DNA of 64,000 nt from positions 1 to 64,000 of the forward strand of contig CANPJW010000007.1 of NCBI GenBank assembly GCA_947574505.1, written 5' to 3'. The number at the start of each line of letters is the position of its first letter. The first letter of the stretch is position 1. The notes beneath the pieces are model-generated. The model did not search any database and was not told where the DNA came from. It was given only the letters and a program-made list of their open reading frames with translations. This document shows, piece by piece, positions 1-10,157 of the stretch. Made by a program: the position numbers and the translations under genes. This DNA is from an uncultured Bacteroides sp. (GTDB taxonomy: Bacteria > Bacteroidota > Bacteroidia > Bacteroidales > Bacteroidaceae).

Positions 1-76
1 ACTGGTCGGTAAAGCCTATCTAACATAATCTCAGGAAAATTTAAACAGGCTCTAATATTTAATTTGTTTTTATTCT

Positions 77-84
77 TATCTTTG
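77..84 (+). promoter_or_regulatory. -7 promoter box of the HYC_CC_PP gene
   Basis: TATCTTTG matches the Bacteroides -7 consensus TAnnTTTG and lies 9 bases before the ATG at 94, so the mRNA leader would be only a few bases. I see no convincing -33 box. Confidence 0.55.
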
Positions 85-93
85 CCCCTTGAT

Positions 94-492
94 ATGAAAA
101 AGTTAGCTTACATAACAGCGTTGATTCTTTCCCTCTTGATTATCTATTCGGGAGCAGGAGTATCTATTATGCACTATTGCTGTGCCCGTTGCGAAACGGC
201 GCAAGGCTGTTGTGACACAGGCTGTCCGAAATGTAAGAAAACACATACTTGCGACTCTAAGAAGGATTGCAAAGCAAAAGGTTGTACGGCTACTATCTAT
301 AAGCTGGACTTGATGAAACATACTACTGAGTTGAAAGTTTTACCTCAAGCAGTTGACCTCTTCTGTGCGCAGTTCTGTTATTTGCTGACTTATACATATT
401 CAGATAAACCAGTAGAGTATGATACTCCTACTTCACCGCCACCTCTCTGCTCGAGACAGAAGCTGGCGCTATATGCTACCTATCTAATTTAG
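94..492 (+). CDS. HYC_CC_PP family small Cys-rich protein
   Basis: A protein of about 132 residues with an N-terminal hydrophobic segment (MKKLAYITALILSLLIIYSG), then MHYCC, a Cys-rich stretch with paired cysteines, and SPPPL near the C terminus. These are the motifs that name the Bacteroidetes HYC_CC_PP family, often found beside metal TonB receptors. The reading frame extends to a TTG at 64, but that codon lies upstream of the -7 box, so the ATG at 94 is chosen. It is the first gene of a metal locus with the receptor, HMA protein and P-type ATPase downstream. A role in binding or sensing metal at the envelope is inference. Confidence 0.7.
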   Translation: MKKLAYITALILSLLIIYSGAGVSIMHYCCARCETAQGCCDTGCPKCKKTHTCDSKKDCKAKGCTATIYKLDLMKHTTELKVLPQAVDLFCAQFCYLLTYTYSDKPVEYDTPTSPPPLCSRQKLALYATYLI

Positions 493-589
493 CCACTATC
501 TCTTTCTTTTTTAGGACTTTGCTTTCTGATGAATTAAAGCTGGAAGGTGAGGTGAAATTGAATGCAACCAAGTTGCATGAAAAATGAAC

Positions 590-597
590 TAATTTTG
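590..597 (+). promoter_or_regulatory. -7 promoter box of the TonB receptor gene
   Basis: TAATTTTG fits TAnnTTTG, with a TTG-containing element about 18 bases upstream (near 571-575). The ATG at 623 follows 25 bases later. Confidence 0.5.
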
Positions 598-622
598 TAT
601 CTCGAAAGAAAGTTTAGAAAGA

Positions 623-2845
623 ATGAAATATATGATAGTAGGACTGTTCCTGTTGTTTGCAAGCAATATGCAGGCACAAGTATACGGAACGGTAAAAGAT
701 AGTACCGGGGAAGTTGTTCCCGGAGCAAACGTGTTCTGGATGAATACAGGACAAGGCGTGACTACTAAGGAAGACGGAAGTTTTTCTATCAGTAAACCTT
801 CCAAAAGCCATATGCTGATAGTCAGTTTTATCGGTTTTCAGAACGATACAATTCATGTGAATGGTAAGAATCAGAAACTGGATATTGTACTTCGTGATGG
901 GGTTGAATTGAATGAAGTAAATGTAGTCAGTCGCCGATTGGGTACAATGAAACTGCGTAGCAGCGTGATGAATGAAGATATGATAAGTAGTGCTGAATTG
1001 AGCAGAGCCGCTTGTTGTAACTTGGGAGAAAGTTTTGTGACAAATCCTTCAGTCGATGTGAGCTATTCCGATGCGGCAACAGGAGCCAGGCAAATCAAAT
1101 TGTTGGGATTGTCCGGCACTTATGTGCAGATGCTGACGGAGAACATTCCAAACTATCGCGGGGCTGCTTCTCCTTATGGTTTAGGTTATGTCCCAGGTCC
1201 ATGGATGCAGAGCATACAGGTATCTAAAGGAACCTCTTCCGTGAAGAACGGTTATGAAGCCATTACAGGGCAGATTAACGTTGAGTTCAAGAAACCCCAA
1301 TTGCCGGAAGCAGACTGGGTATCTGCTAATCTTTTCGCAAGCACCACCAGTCGTTATGAAGCCAATGCGGATGCTACGCTGAAAATCTCCAAACGCTGGA
1401 GTACTTCTCTGCTGGCGCATTATGAAAACGAGACAAAAGCCCACGATAGCAATGATGACGGATTTATAGATATTCCGCAGGTAGAGCAATACAACGTGTG
1501 GAACCGGTGGGCGTATATGGGCGACCATTATGTTTTCCAGGCAGGTATCAAAGCACTTTCCGAAACACGTACCAGCGGACAAGCCAGTCATGGTGGAATG
1601 CATTTTGACAACCCTTATAAAGTGAACATTGATACAGAACGTTATGAGTTCTTCACCAAAAATGCTTATATATTTAATAAGGAGAAGAATACAAACCTAG
1701 CTTTGATTCTTTCTGCCTCTTTACATAATCAGGACGCCAGCTACGGACAGAAACTTTATAATGTAGACCAAACCAATGTTTACGCTTCATTGATGTTTGA
1801 AACGGAGTTTAATAAGCAGAACAGTTTCTCTGCCGGGCTGAGTTTCAATTACGATGCTTACAACCAACATTACCGTTTGGAAGATAATGCAGATAAAGTC
1901 GCTCTCAAAGCTTTTGAGAAAGAAGCCGTCCCTGGTGCTTATGTGCAGTATACCTTGAATCTGAACGAACAATGGATGTTTATGGCAGGACTTCGCGGAG
2001 ATTATAGTAATGAACATGGATTCTTTGTAACTCCTCGTGCGCATCTCAAATACAATCCGAATGAATATGTGAACTTCCGTCTCTCTGCCGGAAAAGGCTA
2101 CCGGACAAATCATGTATTGGCGGAAAATAACTATCTGTTTTCCAGCAGCCGTAAAGTAGAGATTGCGAAGAATCTGGATATGGAAGAAGTATGGAACTAT
2201 GGTGCAAGTGTATCTACCTACATTCCGATAGTCGGCAAAACACTGAATATAAATGCTGAATACTACTATACGGACTTTCTGAAACAAGTCGTTGTAGATA
2301 TGGACAGTAATCCCCATGGAGTATCCTTCTACAACCTTGACGGGCGTTCATACTCGCATGTATTCCAAGTGGAAGCCAGCTATCCGTTCTTCAAAGGATT
2401 CACCTTGACAGGCGCTTACCGCTTGACGGATGCGCAAACTACCTACAAAGGCCAACGAATGGAAAAACCTCTGACCAGTAAATACAAAGGATTACTGACT
2501 GCATCTTACCAAACTCCGTTGGGAATATGGCAATTTGACGCAACGCTGCAATTGAATGGTGGCGGCAGAATGCCTGCTCCTTATGAACTTGAGGACGGAC
2601 AACTCTCATGGAACCGCCGTTATGGTAGCTTTGAACAACTCAGCTTGCAAGTGACCCGCTATTTCCGTCGTTGGTCTATTTACGTAGGTGGCGAGAATCT
2701 GACAAACTTCAAGCAGAAGAACCCGATTATCGATGCGGCAAATCCTTGGGGAGATAATTTTGATTCCACGATGATATGGGGGCCGATGCACGGTGCGAAA
2801 GCATATATCGGATTGCGTTTCAATCTGGCTAGAAACAGTGAATAA
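623..2845 (+). CDS. TonB-dependent outer membrane receptor, probably copper/heavy metal
   Basis: 740 residues. A signal peptide (ending near MQAQ) is followed by a CarboxypepD_reg-like beta domain (about residues 19-100, with GxVPGANVFW and a DGSFSI turn), a plug domain (about 110-225, ending ITGQINVEFKKP) and a 22-strand-type barrel finishing in an aromatic C terminus region. It should import or bind a ligand at the outer membrane using TonB energy. The ligand is not readable from the protein. Its place between a Cys-rich HYC_CC_PP protein and HMA/CopA genes points to copper or a related metal. It has its own promoter, and the next gene starts 33 bases after its stop. Confidence 0.85.
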   Translation: MKYMIVGLFLLFASNMQAQVYGTVKDSTGEVVPGANVFWMNTGQGVTTKEDGSFSISKPSKSHMLIVSFIGFQNDTIHVNGKNQKLDIVLRDGVELNEVNVVSRRLGTMKLRSSVMNEDMISSAELSRAACCNLGESFVTNPSVDVSYSDAATGARQIKLLGLSGTYVQMLTENIPNYRGAASPYGLGYVPGPWMQSIQVSKGTSSVKNGYEAITGQINVEFKKPQLPEADWVSANLFASTTSRYEANADATLKISKRWSTSLLAHYENETKAHDSNDDGFIDIPQVEQYNVWNRWAYMGDHYVFQAGIKALSETRTSGQASHGGMHFDNPYKVNIDTERYEFFTKNAYIFNKEKNTNLALILSASLHNQDASYGQKLYNVDQTNVYASLMFETEFNKQNSFSAGLSFNYDAYNQHYRLEDNADKVALKAFEKEAVPGAYVQYTLNLNEQWMFMAGLRGDYSNEHGFFVTPRAHLKYNPNEYVNFRLSAGKGYRTNHVLAENNYLFSSSRKVEIAKNLDMEEVWNYGASVSTYIPIVGKTLNINAEYYYTDFLKQVVVDMDSNPHGVSFYNLDGRSYSHVFQVEASYPFFKGFTLTGAYRLTDAQTTYKGQRMEKPLTSKYKGLLTASYQTPLGIWQFDATLQLNGGGRMPAPYELEDGQLSWNRRYGSFEQLSLQVTRYFRRWSIYVGGENLTNFKQKNPIIDAANPWGDNFDSTMIWGPMHGAKAYIGLRFNLARNSE

Positions 2846-2878
2846 AAAGAATACATGATATTTAAACAGATAAGAAAA

Positions 2879-3202
2879 ATGAGAACAAAAAGATGGATGG
2901 CCACTTGCGTGGTGGCTCTTTTGAGTGTAGTTGCCGTAATGGCAAAGGATATTCGTGTGGTAGTATTCAGAGTGACTCAGATGCACTGCGAAAAATGTGA
3001 AAAGAAGGTGAAGGACAACATGCGTTTTGAGAAAGGTCTGAAAGATATTTCCACTGTTGTGAAAGACCGGATGGTTACTATCACATACGATGCTGAAAAG
3101 ACAAATGTGAAGAACTTGCAGGCGGGATTTAATAAATTCAATTATGAAGCCGAATTTGTGAAAGAAACGAAGAAAGACGATAAGAAAGCGGATAAGAAGT
3201 AA
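2879..3202 (+). CDS. Secreted heavy-metal-associated (HMA) domain protein
   Basis: About 107 residues from the ATG at 2879: a signal peptide (MRTKRWMATCVVALLSVVAV), then a single HMA ferredoxin-like fold with the metal-binding motif MHCEKC (Cys 37 and Cys 40), and a Lys/Asp-rich tail. An in-frame ATG at 2855 would add eight residues and spoil the signal peptide, so 2879 is preferred. It lies directly after the receptor and before the copper ATPase. The likely role is periplasmic binding and hand-over of Cu or a similar soft metal. Confidence 0.75.
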   Translation: MRTKRWMATCVVALLSVVAVMAKDIRVVVFRVTQMHCEKCEKKVKDNMRFEKGLKDISTVVKDRMVTITYDAEKTNVKNLQAGFNKFNYEAEFVKETKKDDKKADKK

Positions 3203-3244
3203 TTGAACAAATATTCATATTAGCTTGTTTCTATAAATCAACGA

Positions 3245-3285
3245 TGGCCTTTCTTCACACCTCTTCTGAGGAAGGGGAAAGGCCA
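3245..3285 (+). promoter_or_regulatory. Hairpin in the leader of the copper ATPase gene
   Basis: TGGCCTTTC (3245-3253) pairs with GAAAGGCCA (3277-3285), a 9-bp perfect stem ending 17 bases before the ATG at 3303. It has no following U-tract, so it looks more like a leader or mRNA stability element than a terminator. Confidence 0.35.
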
Positions 3286-3302
3286 AAAAATGATAATTAT
3301 AT

Positions 3303-5492
3303 ATGGGGAATATAGTGAAAAAAGCATTTCCCGTGCTCAATATGCATTGTGCGGGCTGTGCTAATAATGTTGAAAAAACAGTAAGGAAATTGTCGGGAGT
3401 CACTGAGGCTTCCGTTAATTTTGCCACTAATACATTGACTGTTTCTTATGAGAAGGACAAGTTGACTCCCGGAGAAATCCATGCGGCAGTGCTTGCTGCG
3501 GGTTACGACCTGATTGTGGAGGAAACTCATAAAGAAGAGCGTCAGGAAGAAGAGCAGCATAAACGCTACGTTCGCTTGAAACGGAAAGTGATTGGTGCAT
3601 GGATTTTGGTAGTGCCGCTGCTGATATTCTCTATGGTATTGATGCATATGCCATATTCTAACGAGATTCAGATGGTGTTTGCCATCCCTGTCATGGTCTT
3701 TTTCGGCGGTGGTTTCTTTACCGGAGCCTGGAAGCAAGCAAAGATGGGACGAAGCAATATGGACACTTTGGTTGCGTTGAGTACTTCCATAGCTTTTCTG
3801 TTCAGCTTGTTTAATACTTTCTTTCCTGAATTCTGGTATGCTCGTGGATTAGAATCACACGTCTATTACGAAGCTTCTGCGGTAATTATTGCTTTCGTGT
3901 TGACTGGCAAGCTGATGGAAGAACGCGCGAAAGGAAATACTTCCAACGCTATCCGCAAGTTGATGGGTATGCAGCCTAAAGTAGCCCGCGTGTTGCGCAA
4001 CGGAGTAGAAGAAGAGATTCTGATTGAGCAACTGCAAGTCGGTGATTTGGTTGTTGTCCGTCCAGGAGAGCAGATTCCCGTGGATGGTAAGCTTTCTGAA
4101 GGTGACTCCTATGTCGACGAAAGTATGATAAGCGGTGAGCCTATTCCAGTAGAAAAGAAGATAGGCGATAAAGTACTGGCGGGAACTATCAACCAACGCG
4201 GTTCGTTTATCATTAGCGCAACTCAAGTCGGCAGTGAGACTGTATTGGCACACATCATTCACACGGTGCAGGAAGCACAAGGCAGCAAAGCCCCCGTACA
4301 GCGTATTGTCGACCGCATAACTGGAATTTTCGTACCTGTTGTGCTGGGCATTGCTATCCTTACGTTTATCTTATGGGTAGTCATTGGCGGCGGTGAATAC
4401 ATATCTTATGGTATACTGTCTGCTGTTTCTGTTCTTGTTATCGCTTGTCCGTGTGCCTTAGGGCTTGCCACACCTACTGCCTTGATGGTGGGAATCGGCA
4501 AAGCTGCCAGTCTGCATATTCTGATAAAGGACGCTGTTGCTTTGGAACAAATGCGTAAGGTGGATGTTGTTGTATTGGATAAGACCGGGACATTGACAGA
4601 AGGGCATCCCACAGCCACCGGATGGTTATGGGCACAGTCTCAGGAACCGCATTATAAAGATGTACTTTTGGCTGCGGAAATGAAATCGGAGCATCCGCTT
4701 GCCGGTGCCATAGTCGCTGCGCTTCAGAACGAGGAAAGGATACAGCCCGCTAAACTGGACAGCTTTGAAAGTATCACAGGAAAAGGCATTAAAGTCTCCT
4801 ATCAAGGGAGAGTATATTGGGTAGGCAGTCACAAACTATTAAGGGATTTCAGTGCCACGATGACTGATGTAATGGCCGATATGCTGGTCCGTTATGAATC
4901 GGACGGAAACGGGATTATTTACTTTGGTTGCGAAAGTGAACTGTTGGCTATTATTGCAGTCTCCGACCCGATAAAAGCAACTTCTGCCGAAGCGGTGAAA
5001 GAACTGAAACGCCAGGGCATTGACATATGTATGCTGACCGGCGACGGGCAACGGACGGCTTTGGCCGTTGTTTCTCATTTGGGAATCGAACGTTTTGTAG
5101 CTGATGCTCTTCCCGCCGATAAAGCCGATTTTGTTCAAGAGTTGCAATTGCAGGGAAAGAAAGTCGCCATGGTAGGGGATGGCATCAATGATTCGCAAGC
5201 CTTGGCATTGGCGGACGTCAGTATTGCTATGGGGAAAGGAACGGATATTGCTATGGATGTTGCTATGGTGACTTTGATGACATCCGACCTCTTGTTGCTT
5301 CCTAAAGCATTCCAGTTATCGAGACAGACGGTCAAACTGATTCATCAAAACCTGTTTTGGGCATTTATTTATAATCTGATAGGTATTCCTATTGCTGCCG
5401 GTGTTCTGTTCCCCTTGAATGGTTTATTATTGAATCCGATGCTTGCTGGCAAGTGCCGCTATGGCTTTCTCCAGTGTGAGTGTAGTACTTAA
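3303..5492 (+). CDS. copA: P1B-type copper-exporting ATPase, C terminus frameshifted
   Basis: 729 residues as read. Domains in order: an N-terminal HMA domain (MHCAGC), membrane helices, the actuator motif SGEP, the transmembrane metal site CPC (IACPCALG), the phosphorylation motif DKTGTLTEG, the HP motif SEHPLAG and the hinge GDGIND. This is a Cu+-translocating ATPase of the inner membrane. The last residues ([13 protein letters not shown]) do not fit the family. Reading one base further on from about 5450 gives [16 protein letters not shown] and a normal end at 5521-5523. One extra base, probably an A in GGCAAGTG, therefore replaces roughly the last 24 residues. It could be a real mutation or an assembly error; all catalytic motifs are intact. 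Confidence 0.88.
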   Translation: MGNIVKKAFPVLNMHCAGCANNVEKTVRKLSGVTEASVNFATNTLTVSYEKDKLTPGEIHAAVLAAGYDLIVEETHKEERQEEEQHKRYVRLKRKVIGAWILVVPLLIFSMVLMHMPYSNEIQMVFAIPVMVFFGGGFFTGAWKQAKMGRSNMDTLVALSTSIAFLFSLFNTFFPEFWYARGLESHVYYEASAVIIAFVLTGKLMEERAKGNTSNAIRKLMGMQPKVARVLRNGVEEEILIEQLQVGDLVVVRPGEQIPVDGKLSEGDSYVDESMISGEPIPVEKKIGDKVLAGTINQRGSFIISATQVGSETVLAHIIHTVQEAQGSKAPVQRIVDRITGIFVPVVLGIAILTFILWVVIGGGEYISYGILSAVSVLVIACPCALGLATPTALMVGIGKAASLHILIKDAVALEQMRKVDVVVLDKTGTLTEGHPTATGWLWAQSQEPHYKDVLLAAEMKSEHPLAGAIVAALQNEERIQPAKLDSFESITGKGIKVSYQGRVYWVGSHKLLRDFSATMTDVMADMLVRYESDGNGIIYFGCESELLAIIAVSDPIKATSAEAVKELKRQGIDICMLTGDGQRTALAVVSHLGIERFVADALPADKADFVQELQLQGKKVAMVGDGINDSQALALADVSIAMGKGTDIAMDVAMVTLMTSDLLLLPKAFQLSRQTVKLIHQNLFWAFIYNLIGIPIAAGVLFPLNGLLLNPMLAGKCRYGFLQCECST

Positions 5493-5538
5493 TTCACTGA
5501 GCTTGGGAAGAAGGTACAGGTAATTAATCACAAAAATA

Positions 5539-6378
5539 CTATCTATTTCTGAATTCCAACGGTGTCATTCCTACATATCGTCTGAAATATTTGCCGAAGA
5601 AAGAAGCACTTGGAAAGTTTAGTGAATAAGCTATTTCTTGGATAGTCATATTCGTACCCTTCAGTTTGGCTTTAGCATCCATGATGACGATATAGGCAAT
5701 CGTATCCAGTACGCTTTTTCCGGTCACTTGTCTTACTGTAGTACTCAGATGTTGGAGGGATATCCCCAATTGGTCTGCGTAAAACTGTGCCCGACGTTCG
5801 TTCTTATAATTTTCGGTGATAGATTGAATCAGTTCCCGGCATATTTCCTTTTTACGGTTTGAACTGCTGTTTTCTCCTGGATAGTTATGGTATATCAGCC
5901 GTATGCTTGTCAGTATAGTCTGAAGTGCCAATTCTACCAACTCAGGATCCATCTCGAAGTTTTCGTTGCAACTGGCACGTGCTAGCAGAGCGAAATAATC
6001 TTTCAGATAACCGGTCACTTCTTCGGTAAGCGGTACAATTGGTTGTTCGATTAGTTTAGAATAAGCATTTCCGATACTTTTCATCAGATTGATTCGTCCG
6101 GCACAATGAGCGGAAAAACCAGCGAAGCAGAGACATACTTTTTCTGTTTTTTCGCGGAACTGAATGATGGTGCCCGGCAATAGTGTTATCAAGTCATTGG
6201 GACGGATTTCATAATCGAGCAAGTTGATGGATGCTTTCATTGAGCCTTCGGTACATATGGCAACAATACATGCTTGCAACCGGCAAGATTGCTTATAAAT
6301 ATTCAGAATATCTTCTGTGACATTCGTCCATGCTAATATTTCGGTAGGCAAGTCTACCTGTGGAAAGTCCATTTTCAT
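5539..6378 (-). CDS. AraC-family transcriptional regulator
   Basis: About 279 residues. The N-terminal part is a cupin-like sensor region. The last 100 residues hold two helix-turn-helix units ending in the AraC signature (NFPSASFFGKYFRRYVGMTP). The frame extends to an ATG at 6414, but that codon overlaps a TACATTTG -7 box. The ATG at 6378, 25 bases downstream of the box, is therefore the likely start. The gene is convergent with copA and divergent from lipB. Control of the metal locus is possible but only inferred from position. Confidence 0.8.
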   Translation of the reverse strand: MKMDFPQVDLPTEILAWTNVTEDILNIYKQSCRLQACIVAICTEGSMKASINLLDYEIRPNDLITLLPGTIIQFREKTEKVCLCFAGFSAHCAGRINLMKSIGNAYSKLIEQPIVPLTEEVTGYLKDYFALLARASCNENFEMDPELVELALQTILTSIRLIYHNYPGENSSSNRKKEICRELIQSITENYKNERRAQFYADQLGISLQHLSTTVRQVTGKSVLDTIAYIVIMDAKAKLKGTNMTIQEIAYSLNFPSASFFGKYFRRYVGMTPLEFRNR

Positions 6379-6402
6379 AGTTGTGTTTGTTATATTCGGC
6401 CG

Positions 6403-6410
6403 ACAAATGT
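6403..6410 (-). promoter_or_regulatory. -7 promoter box of the AraC-type regulator gene
   Basis: TACATTTG on the minus strand matches TAnnTTTG and decides the start codon at 6378. It is back to back with the lipB promoter. Confidence 0.5.
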
Positions 6411-6431
6411 ACATATTTTCTTTTTATTTCT

Positions 6432-6439
6432 TATCTTTG
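6432..6439 (+). promoter_or_regulatory. Candidate -7 box immediately before lipB
   Basis: TATCTTTG ends five bases before the lipB ATG. If used, the lipB mRNA would be nearly leaderless. Confidence 0.35.
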
Positions 6440-6444
6440 TTTCT

Positions 6445-7128
6445 ATGAAAACAGTTTTTGTCGATTGGAATTTGATACCGTATGCCGAGGCATGGCAACG
6501 GCAGACGGAATGGTTTGACAGCGTTGTCCGAGCAAAAGCTCAGGGCGAAGCCTATGAGAACCGTATTATTATGTGCGAGCATTCTCACGTCTATACTTTG
6601 GGACGTAGCGGGAAAGAAAATAATATGTTGCTGAGTGACCAACAGTTGAAAGCGATTGATGCGACTCTTTATCATATCGACAGAGGGGGAGACATCACTT
6701 ATCACGGCCCCGGACAGTTAGTATGCTATCCTATATTGAATTTGGAAGAGTTCGGGCTTGGACTGAAAGAATATGTTCATCTGTTGGAAGAAGCAGTGAT
6801 ACATGTGTGCGCATCTTATGGCATTGAAGCTGGAAGGTTGGAGAAAGCAACGGGTGTCTGGCTGGAAGGCGATACTCCTCGTGCCCGTAAGATTTGTGCG
6901 ATAGGAGTGAGGAGCAGCCATTACGTCACTATGCACGGATTGGCTTTGAATGTAAATACGGATTTACGATATTTCAGCTATATTCATCCTTGTGGATTTA
7001 TAGATAAAGGCGTCACTTCTCTTCGTCAGGAGTTGAAGTATGATGTACCCATGGACGAAGTGAAGCAACGCCTCGAAGAGGAGCTTAGAAAGCTATTCCG
7101 ACTCCCAACTGCCAAGTGCGGTGCATAA
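6445..7128 (+). CDS. lipB: Lipoyl(octanoyl) transferase LipB
   Basis: 227 residues, the normal family length. It moves the octanoyl group from acyl carrier protein to lipoyl domains, the first step of protein lipoylation in the cytoplasm. Family signatures are visible: the HSHVYTLGR region, RGGDITYHGPGQL, and KICAIGVR with the conserved catalytic Lys. The start MKTVFVDWN fits the family. It is a single gene, divergent from the AraC-type regulator. Confidence 0.93.
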   Translation: MKTVFVDWNLIPYAEAWQRQTEWFDSVVRAKAQGEAYENRIIMCEHSHVYTLGRSGKENNMLLSDQQLKAIDATLYHIDRGGDITYHGPGQLVCYPILNLEEFGLGLKEYVHLLEEAVIHVCASYGIEAGRLEKATGVWLEGDTPRARKICAIGVRSSHYVTMHGLALNVNTDLRYFSYIHPCGFIDKGVTSLRQELKYDVPMDEVKQRLEEELRKLFRLPTAKCGA

Positions 7129-7259
7129 AGCTATTCTTATCCGCCAATGCGTATGAGAAATCTACGCTATGGGCCAGAAGTTGATTCCGCTCCTTGTGCT
7201 CCCGCTTAAGACAGGAAATAAGCACGAGGCGAGAAGGAGATATTTAACTCGTCTCATAA

Positions 7260-8060
7260 TCAGTTGTTTTTAATGTGTGACATCCGGATAACACGTATGC
7301 CTGTCCACGATTTATTATTGTCGAGCATATGGCTGAGAGGCGTATCACTGACAACCACCTTCCCTAATGTGGAAGAAGCGTGCAGCAGATGCAACTTTCC
7401 ATTTTTATATTCTGCTATTCCTACATGAGCAATGTCCAATCCGGGCAACTTCGTTGTGATAGCGATAATGTCTCCGTCCATAATCCACGGCAATCCGTTT
7501 TCCGGCAATTGGCTTTTCGGTAGCCAATGTATTGCTTTTCCTGATAAGACTTTCTCATGTTCAATCATCCGTAACACATTTTCCGGCGAATCGGACAATT
7601 TCTTGTATTGTTTGGGATGAGTGGACATATATGAAAGGGATAATTTCATTGTAGGCGTGCTATTCTCAGCAGTGACATCTGTAAGGAAACCGTGCCGGAC
7701 ACCGTTATCAATCCAGTCGGACGTATAATGCAATCGCGAAGGATAACCGTCAATAATACCGTCCCGATACCGTATCTTTTGCAGATTCTCTGCAAAAGAT
7801 GGACTGAGAGCCTGCGCCAACGTATATTCTACGAAAGTAAGGCAATCTACCGCATCCGTTCGGACGACCAGTTTCTCTTCTCCGTCCCGGTCTAAGGTAT
7901 TGGCTACATATTTTGTTCCCAAATAAGACTTTCCGATTTGTAACATCGCTGTGGGTGCCGTGAACTCTGCAGAGTCCTGCGGAGCAGGCTCCGCAGACTG
8001 TTCCTGTGCAAAAGTCATTACACTGACAAACGATACTATGACGGATAAAAATCTCCCCAT
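7260..8060 (-). CDS. DUF1460 family secreted protein, amidase-like
   Basis: 266 residues with an N-terminal signal peptide (MGRFLSVIVSFVSVMTFAQ). The DUF1460 fold is NlpC/P60-like; here the expected Cys lies in DAVDCLTFVEY and the His in IAHVGIAEY. Known structures of this family suggest N-acetylmuramoyl-L-alanine amidase or related cell-wall activity in the periplasm. The exact substrate is not shown by sequence. Its start is 5 bases downstream of the stop of the transporter gene, so the two are probably co-transcribed. Confidence 0.8.
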   Translation of the reverse strand: MGRFLSVIVSFVSVMTFAQEQSAEPAPQDSAEFTAPTAMLQIGKSYLGTKYVANTLDRDGEEKLVVRTDAVDCLTFVEYTLAQALSPSFAENLQKIRYRDGIIDGYPSRLHYTSDWIDNGVRHGFLTDVTAENSTPTMKLSLSYMSTHPKQYKKLSDSPENVLRMIEHEKVLSGKAIHWLPKSQLPENGLPWIMDGDIIAITTKLPGLDIAHVGIAEYKNGKLHLLHASSTLGKVVVSDTPLSHMLDNNKSWTGIRVIRMSHIKNN

Positions 8061-8065
8061 ACTAT

Positions 8066-10054
8066 TTATTTAACTTTCATTGAAGCTTTGATAAAGTAAA
8101 GAATCAACAGGGCATATGCTCCTAATGCTAACACTTCCGACCAGGTATTGTTCAGCCATGCTTCATTCACAAGATTGACTCCTCCGAAACGCATAGCGGC
8201 ACTGATAACTCCCATCAATGCACCACCGGCAATAAAACCGGAAGCCAGCAGCGTTCCTTTCTCTCCTCTTTCCGTATTCAATGTGGCGTCCTTGCTGCGG
8301 GTTGTAACAAACCAGTTTACAGCTCCGCCCACTACCAATGGTACATTCAGTTCCAAAGGAATAAACATACCCAATGCAAAAGCTAATGCAGGAATTTTAC
8401 AAAGAGTCAGAATAATAGCTAACACAGCGCCGATACCATATAACAACCAAGGTGCGCCTACGCCACTCATCAGCGGTTCGATAACGGCTGCCATCGCATT
8501 GGCTTGCGGAGCAGCCAGTGCACCGCTTGTAAATCCGTATGTTTTGTTCAGGATAATCATCACACCGCCTACGGTTGCAGCCGATACGATTGTTCCCAGA
8601 AACTTCCATGTTTCTTGTTTGGCAGGAGTGTTTCCCAACCAGTAACCAATCTTTAAGTCGGTAATGAAACCGCCCGCCATTGAAAGCGCTGTACATACCA
8701 CGCCACCCATAACCAATGCGGCAACCATACCCGAAGGACCTTTCAGACCGACAGCCACCATCACTACGGAAGCTAAGATCAGCGTCATCAATGTCATTCC
8801 CGACACAGGATTAGTACCCACGATTGCAATAGCGTTGGCAGCTACCGTGGTGAACAGGAAAGAAATGCCGGCAACTAAAATAATAGCCACCAATGTATGC
8901 AATAAATTACCCTGCATTACGTCAAAGTAGAAGAACAGTACAATTAATATCAGTGTGATGATAGAGCCTATTGCGATAATCTTCATCGAGAGATCGCGTT
9001 GTGTACGTATAATAGTCTTTTCAACATTACCCTTACCGCCCATTTCCTTGGCTGCCAGTCCGACGGCACTTTTGATAATTCCCCAGGAGCGGATAATACC
9101 AATCACTCCCGCCATGGCGATACCGCCAATACCAATACTCTTCGCATAATATTTGAAAATATCCTCCGGACTCATCATCCCTACGGTAGCCGTAATCTCT
9201 GGATTCCATGTGTTTAGCACGCTGTCTCCCCAGATAGCGGACATTCCCGGAATGATAATCCACCATACCGCCAATGAACCGGCACAAATGATGGAAGCAT
9301 ATTTCAATCCTACAATATATCCCAGACCCAGTACGGCAGCACCCGTATTCACTTTAAATACTAGTTTGGCTTTTTCTGCCAGCATCTCTCCGGTACTGCA
9401 TACACGGGTCGTGAAGTTCTCGTTCCACCATCCGAACGTAGCTACAATGAAGTCATACAAACCACCAATCATACCTGCCATCAACAACGGCTTGGCTTGG
9501 CTGCCGCCTTTCTCACCGGAGATTAACACCTGTGTGGTAGCAGTTGCTTCCGGGAAAGGATATTTGCCGTGCATGTCGCTGACGAAATATTTCCGGAAAG
9601 GAATCAGGAACAGAATGCCCAATACGCCACCCAGCAAAGAACTGATGAATACTTGCATAAAGGTAACTGTCATTTCAGGATATTTGGCTTGAAGAATATA
9701 AAGAGCGGGCAACGTAAAGATAGCTCCGGCTACAATTACTCCCGAACAAGCTCCAATAGACTGGATAATAACGTTTTCTCCCAATGCATTCTTTCTTTTT
9801 GCTGCCCCTGAAACTCCTACCGCGATAATCGCAATCGGAATAGCAGCTTCAAATACTTGCCCCACTTTCAAGCCCAGATAGGCAGCGGCAGCCGAGAAAA
9901 GGATTGCCATGGCGATACCCCAGGCTACTGACCAGAAATTAACTTCCGGATAATTTTTCGAGGAACTCATCAATGGGTTGTAGACTTCCCCTGGTTTCAA
10001 CTCTCTGAACGCATTCTCGGGCAACCCGGTGAATTTGTCTTCTTCTTGTTTCAT
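8066..10054 (-). CDS. OPT family oligopeptide transporter
   Basis: 662 residues with about 15-16 hydrophobic helices and the OPT N-terminal pattern (NYPEVNFWSVAWG, AAAAYLGLKVGQVFEAAIP). It is an inner membrane secondary transporter of the bacterial OPT branch; the substrate (peptides or metal chelates) cannot be told from sequence. It is the first gene of a probable two-gene operon with the DUF1460 protein. Confidence 0.85.
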   Translation of the reverse strand: MKQEEDKFTGLPENAFRELKPGEVYNPLMSSSKNYPEVNFWSVAWGIAMAILFSAAAAYLGLKVGQVFEAAIPIAIIAVGVSGAAKRKNALGENVIIQSIGACSGVIVAGAIFTLPALYILQAKYPEMTVTFMQVFISSLLGGVLGILFLIPFRKYFVSDMHGKYPFPEATATTQVLISGEKGGSQAKPLLMAGMIGGLYDFIVATFGWWNENFTTRVCSTGEMLAEKAKLVFKVNTGAAVLGLGYIVGLKYASIICAGSLAVWWIIIPGMSAIWGDSVLNTWNPEITATVGMMSPEDIFKYYAKSIGIGGIAMAGVIGIIRSWGIIKSAVGLAAKEMGGKGNVEKTIIRTQRDLSMKIIAIGSIITLILIVLFFYFDVMQGNLLHTLVAIILVAGISFLFTTVAANAIAIVGTNPVSGMTLMTLILASVVMVAVGLKGPSGMVAALVMGGVVCTALSMAGGFITDLKIGYWLGNTPAKQETWKFLGTIVSAATVGGVMIILNKTYGFTSGALAAPQANAMAAVIEPLMSGVGAPWLLYGIGAVLAIILTLCKIPALAFALGMFIPLELNVPLVVGGAVNWFVTTRSKDATLNTERGEKGTLLASGFIAGGALMGVISAAMRFGGVNLVNEAWLNNTWSEVLALGAYALLILYFIKASMKVK

Positions 10055-10104
10055 AGTTTTATAATTTGCTAATATGTCAATTTACATTTCCGTCCTCAAA
10101 GTAA

Positions 10105-10138
10105 ACAAAAAAAAAGGAGAACCGAAAGATTCTCCTTT
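10105..10138 (-). terminator. Intrinsic terminator of the DUF1573 gene
   Basis: On the minus strand a 9-bp stem AAAGGAGAA/TTCTCCTTT (10138-10130 with 10121-10113) is followed by a long T-run. It lies between the DUF1573 stop and the OPT gene start. Confidence 0.7.
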
Positions 10139-10157
10139 ATGTAATGCCTATTTTTTC

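Noticed and set aside
1787..2317. Long leftward open frame inside the TonB receptor gene
   Set aside because: It is antisense to a clear receptor gene, with no promoter or recognisable protein.
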